From: Methylophaga sp.
Lineage (GTDB): Bacteria; Pseudomonadota; Gammaproteobacteria; Nitrosococcales; Methylophagaceae
NCBI GenBank assembly: GCA_013139345.1
Contig: WTAY01000030.1
Span: forward strand, 1-7,316
Direction of reading: 5' to 3'
Length of the DNA: 7,316 nt
The notes under the pieces are model-generated. The model ran no database searches. It had not been told where the DNA came from and saw only the letters and a program-made list of their open reading frames with translations. The translations under genes were made by a program, and so were the position numbers. Shown piece by piece: positions 5,897 through 7,316 of this stretch (positions within the stretch are counted from its first letter, which is position 1; every line of letters starts with the position of its first letter).

Positions 5897-6351
5897 TATT
5901 TATTCTCCTTGTCATTGCTCTCTAACTCAGGCTCAATTAGTAACTCTGTTTCCTTTTGAACATCTTCTAATGGGTTCATTACTGGTATTTCTGCTTCACT
6001 CAATATTTCAATCTGAGTGGTTGCTTCAGCAGCGGCTAGCTCAAGTTCATCAATACGAGTAGTAAGTTCAGCTAGTTGGTTTTCGAGGATAGATAATGGA
6101 TTCTCTTCAGCTTTTTTATTTGAAAAGCCCCAGCCTCGGTCTTCGCGATACAGTGTTGACCAAATCCAGAGAAATGGCCATAAAACATGCAGCGTTAATA
6201 AGCTGACCCAGCCAGCAACATGAATGGCATCAAGATGAGGATGATTACGATGTTTTGCTATTTCATAAGGTATATCGTGAATAACAATAATGCCATAAAA
6301 CACCACGATAACGCTGAAACATAATATACCTAACGCAAGAGTATCTAACAT
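5896..6351 (-). CDS. yiaW: DUF3302 inner-membrane protein, YiaW-like, with extended cytoplasmic-type tail
   Basis: The first 70 residues match the DUF3302 / YiaW family. TM1 (about 5-24) is followed by HDIPY (25-29), then AKHRNHPH (32-39), DAIHVAGWVS (41-50), TM2 (about 45-66) and WPFLWIWSTLYR ending at 69. From about residue 82 the chain is an amphipathic coiled coil (ILENQLAELTTRIDELELAA) and then an acidic, Glu-rich tail. E. coli YiaW, as I remember it, is about 107 residues, so this 151-residue protein has a longer tail. The gene comes first in a two-gene operon with the YiaV-like adaptor, and the conserved pairing suggests the two proteins work together in the inner membrane; the molecular function is not known. 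The start has a strong GGAGGT ribosome site (minus strand of 6357-6362), five bases upstream. Confidence 0.9.
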   Translation of the reverse strand: MLDTLALGILCFSVIVVFYGIIVIHDIPYEIAKHRNHPHLDAIHVAGWVSLLTLHVLWPFLWIWSTLYREDRGWGFSNKKAEENPLSILENQLAELTTRIDELELAAAEATTQIEILSEAEIPVMNPLEDVQKETELLIEPELESNDKENK

Positions 6352-6528
6352 TTCACACCTCCATTGAATTGCACAATTTGGATATATTTAATACTACTAC
6401 ATTTATAAAGTTATGGACTAAATTATATAAATTTGCCAAATAATAATTATTGTTATAACTTTACAGCATAACGTGAATATAGTTTTTGCAAGTGCGCCCA
6501 CATATAGATTAATGAATTGAGATTTATA
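6352..6528. promoter_or_regulatory. Divergent promoter region between the yiaW-like operon and the cls-like gene
   Basis: These 177 AT-rich bases must supply both the leftward yiaW-yiaV promoter and the rightward promoter of the PLD-family gene. On the plus strand, TTGCCA (6433-6438) and TATAAC (6454-6459) form a -35/-10 pair with a short 15-bp gap. On the minus strand TATAAT occurs (plus-strand ATTATA at 6422-6427) without a good -35. A 10-bp palindrome, AATAATTATT (6442-6451), sits inside the plus-strand candidate and could be an operator or chance. I see no ORF or RNA gene here. Confidence 0.4.
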
Positions 6529-7316
6529 ATGGCCAAGCAATACTTAAGACTAATGATACTAATTGTGCTGGCATATTCAGGTATGTTACTCACTGCCTGC
6601 TCCACACTCCAGCTTGAAGAAGATCGTGAAATATCTATAGCGTTTTCCGATTCATCACATACATCTCTCGGACAACTATTTCCTTCAAAATCAATACCTC
6701 ACCTAAAACAATCGGGTTTCTTGTTGTTGAATATAGGACAAGATGCGTTATTAAAACGCTTTACGTTACTTAGTGCTGCTGAACAAGCAATCGATTTACA
6801 GTATTACATTTGGAATAGTGATAAATCAGGAAGGTTGTTAGCACAACAATTATTGCTTGCAGCTGATAGGGGAGTTCACGTTCGACTGTTATTGGATGAT
6901 TTTAGTATCGGCGGGCGTGATGATTTTCTTCTCATCATGGATGCCCATCCCAAGATAGAAATACGTATTTATAACCCAAATGCATCTAGAAAAGGAAAAG
7001 TGAGAAGGGCACTAGGGTTTATAGGTGAGTTTGGGCGTCTTAATCAAAGAATGCACAATAAATCATTTATTGTGGATGGCAGTGTGGCTATTGTGGGCGG
7101 CCGGAATATTGGTGATGAATATTTTGATCTGAACCATGAGTTGAATTTCCGTGATAGAGACATTCTTGCTGTTGGCCCTATCGTTGCTGATGTTGCTAAA
7201 AGTTTTGATGCTTATTGGAATAATGAACGAGCATTTTCAATAACAACATTGCTTAAAAACGTTCCAAATAAGGATGAAACTTTAACGTTTAGAAAAGATA
7301 TTAAAGAAAAGGTACT
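6529..7316 (+). CDS. Phospholipase D-superfamily lipoprotein, cardiolipin synthase C-like, cut by window edge
   Basis: The ATG at 6529 opens 262 codons that run off the right end. Residues 1-23 form a lipoprotein signal peptide with an LTAC lipobox, making Cys24 the likely lipidated residue; Ser at +2 predicts outer-membrane sorting. The body reads like E. coli ClsC (YmdC): IDLQYYIW (about 88-95), SGRLLAQQLLLAADRGVHVRLLLDD, LGFIGEFGRLNQRMHNKSF, and a full first HKD motif with His176, Lys178 and Asp183, followed by GGRNIGDEYFD. ClsC-type enzymes join phosphatidyl groups to make cardiolipin and need a second HKD motif, expected beyond the window. The ribosome site is weak (GAG at 6519-6521). 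The gene is divergent from the yiaW-yiaV operon. A phospholipase or transphosphatidylase with another lipid substrate cannot be excluded. Confidence 0.87.
   Translation, partial: MAKQYLRLMILIVLAYSGMLLTACSTLQLEEDREISIAFSDSSHTSLGQLFPSKSIPHLKQSGFLLLNIGQDALLKRFTLLSAAEQAIDLQYYIWNSDKSGRLLAQQLLLAADRGVHVRLLLDDFSIGGRDDFLLIMDAHPKIEIRIYNPNASRKGKVRRALGFIGEFGRLNQRMHNKSFIVDGSVAIVGGRNIGDEYFDLNHELNFRDRDILAVGPIVADVAKSFDAYWNNERAFSITTLLKNVPNKDETLTFRKDIKEKV

Noticed and set aside
5880..6223. Plus-strand open frames of 60 and 68 codons opposite the DUF3302 gene
   Set aside because: They are antisense to the coiled-coil coding repeat of the yiaW-like gene; the Ser/Ala-rich translation is the mirror of its Glu/Ala/Leu codons.
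1..7316. Mobile element, prophage, CRISPR array or defence island
   Set aside because: No transposase, integrase, phage structural gene, regularly spaced repeat, tRNA or terminal inverted repeat is visible. The PLD-family gene has a lipoprotein signal and ClsC-like motifs, so it is a lipid enzyme rather than a PLD nuclease effector.

Overview
The window looks like chromosome from a moderately AT-rich gammaproteobacterium. The main evidence is the divergent pepA / lptF-lptG arrangement, which is classic for that class, and a yiaW-yiaV pair that reads closely like the Escherichia coli proteins. LptF resembles the pseudomonad type more than the enterobacterial one (for example the LVLEQGYRYEG stretch). 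I cannot name the genus from sequence alone. Nothing points to a phage, plasmid or transposon: no tRNA, integrase, transposase or CRISPR repeat is visible.

Layout, left to right. Positions 1-434 (minus) hold the N-terminal third of leucyl aminopeptidase PepA, cut by the window edge. A short divergent promoter region separates it from lptF (522-1661) and lptG (1661-2725), the two transmembrane subunits of the LPS exporter, which overlap by one base. A gene-poor, AT-rich stretch of about 385 bases follows, with several small inverted and direct repeats. It leads into a small unrecognised acidic, helical protein (3112-3387) and a CPA1/NhaP-type cation:proton antiporter (3459-4673). The antiporter's ribosome binding site lies in one arm of a 9-bp perfect inverted repeat. 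Convergent to it is a minus-strand two-gene operon running 6351 to 4754: a DUF3302 protein (yiaW-like) and an HlyD-type membrane fusion protein (yiaV-like), again overlapping by one base. About 180 bases of AT-rich divergent spacer separate that operon from a plus-strand gene that runs off the right edge. It encodes a phospholipase D-superfamily lipoprotein resembling cardiolipin synthase C.

Except for pepA and the small unknown gene, everything encoded here acts in or on the cell envelope: LPS extraction from the inner membrane, monovalent cation/proton exchange, a membrane-fusion adaptor module of unknown substrate, and cardiolipin-type phospholipid chemistry. I see no clear new system. The parts most worth a second look are the 91-93 aa protein with its antiporter partner and the putative ribosome-site hairpin between them, and the yiaW-yiaV module, whose cytoplasmic tail is longer than in E. 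coli and which has no transporter partner in view.
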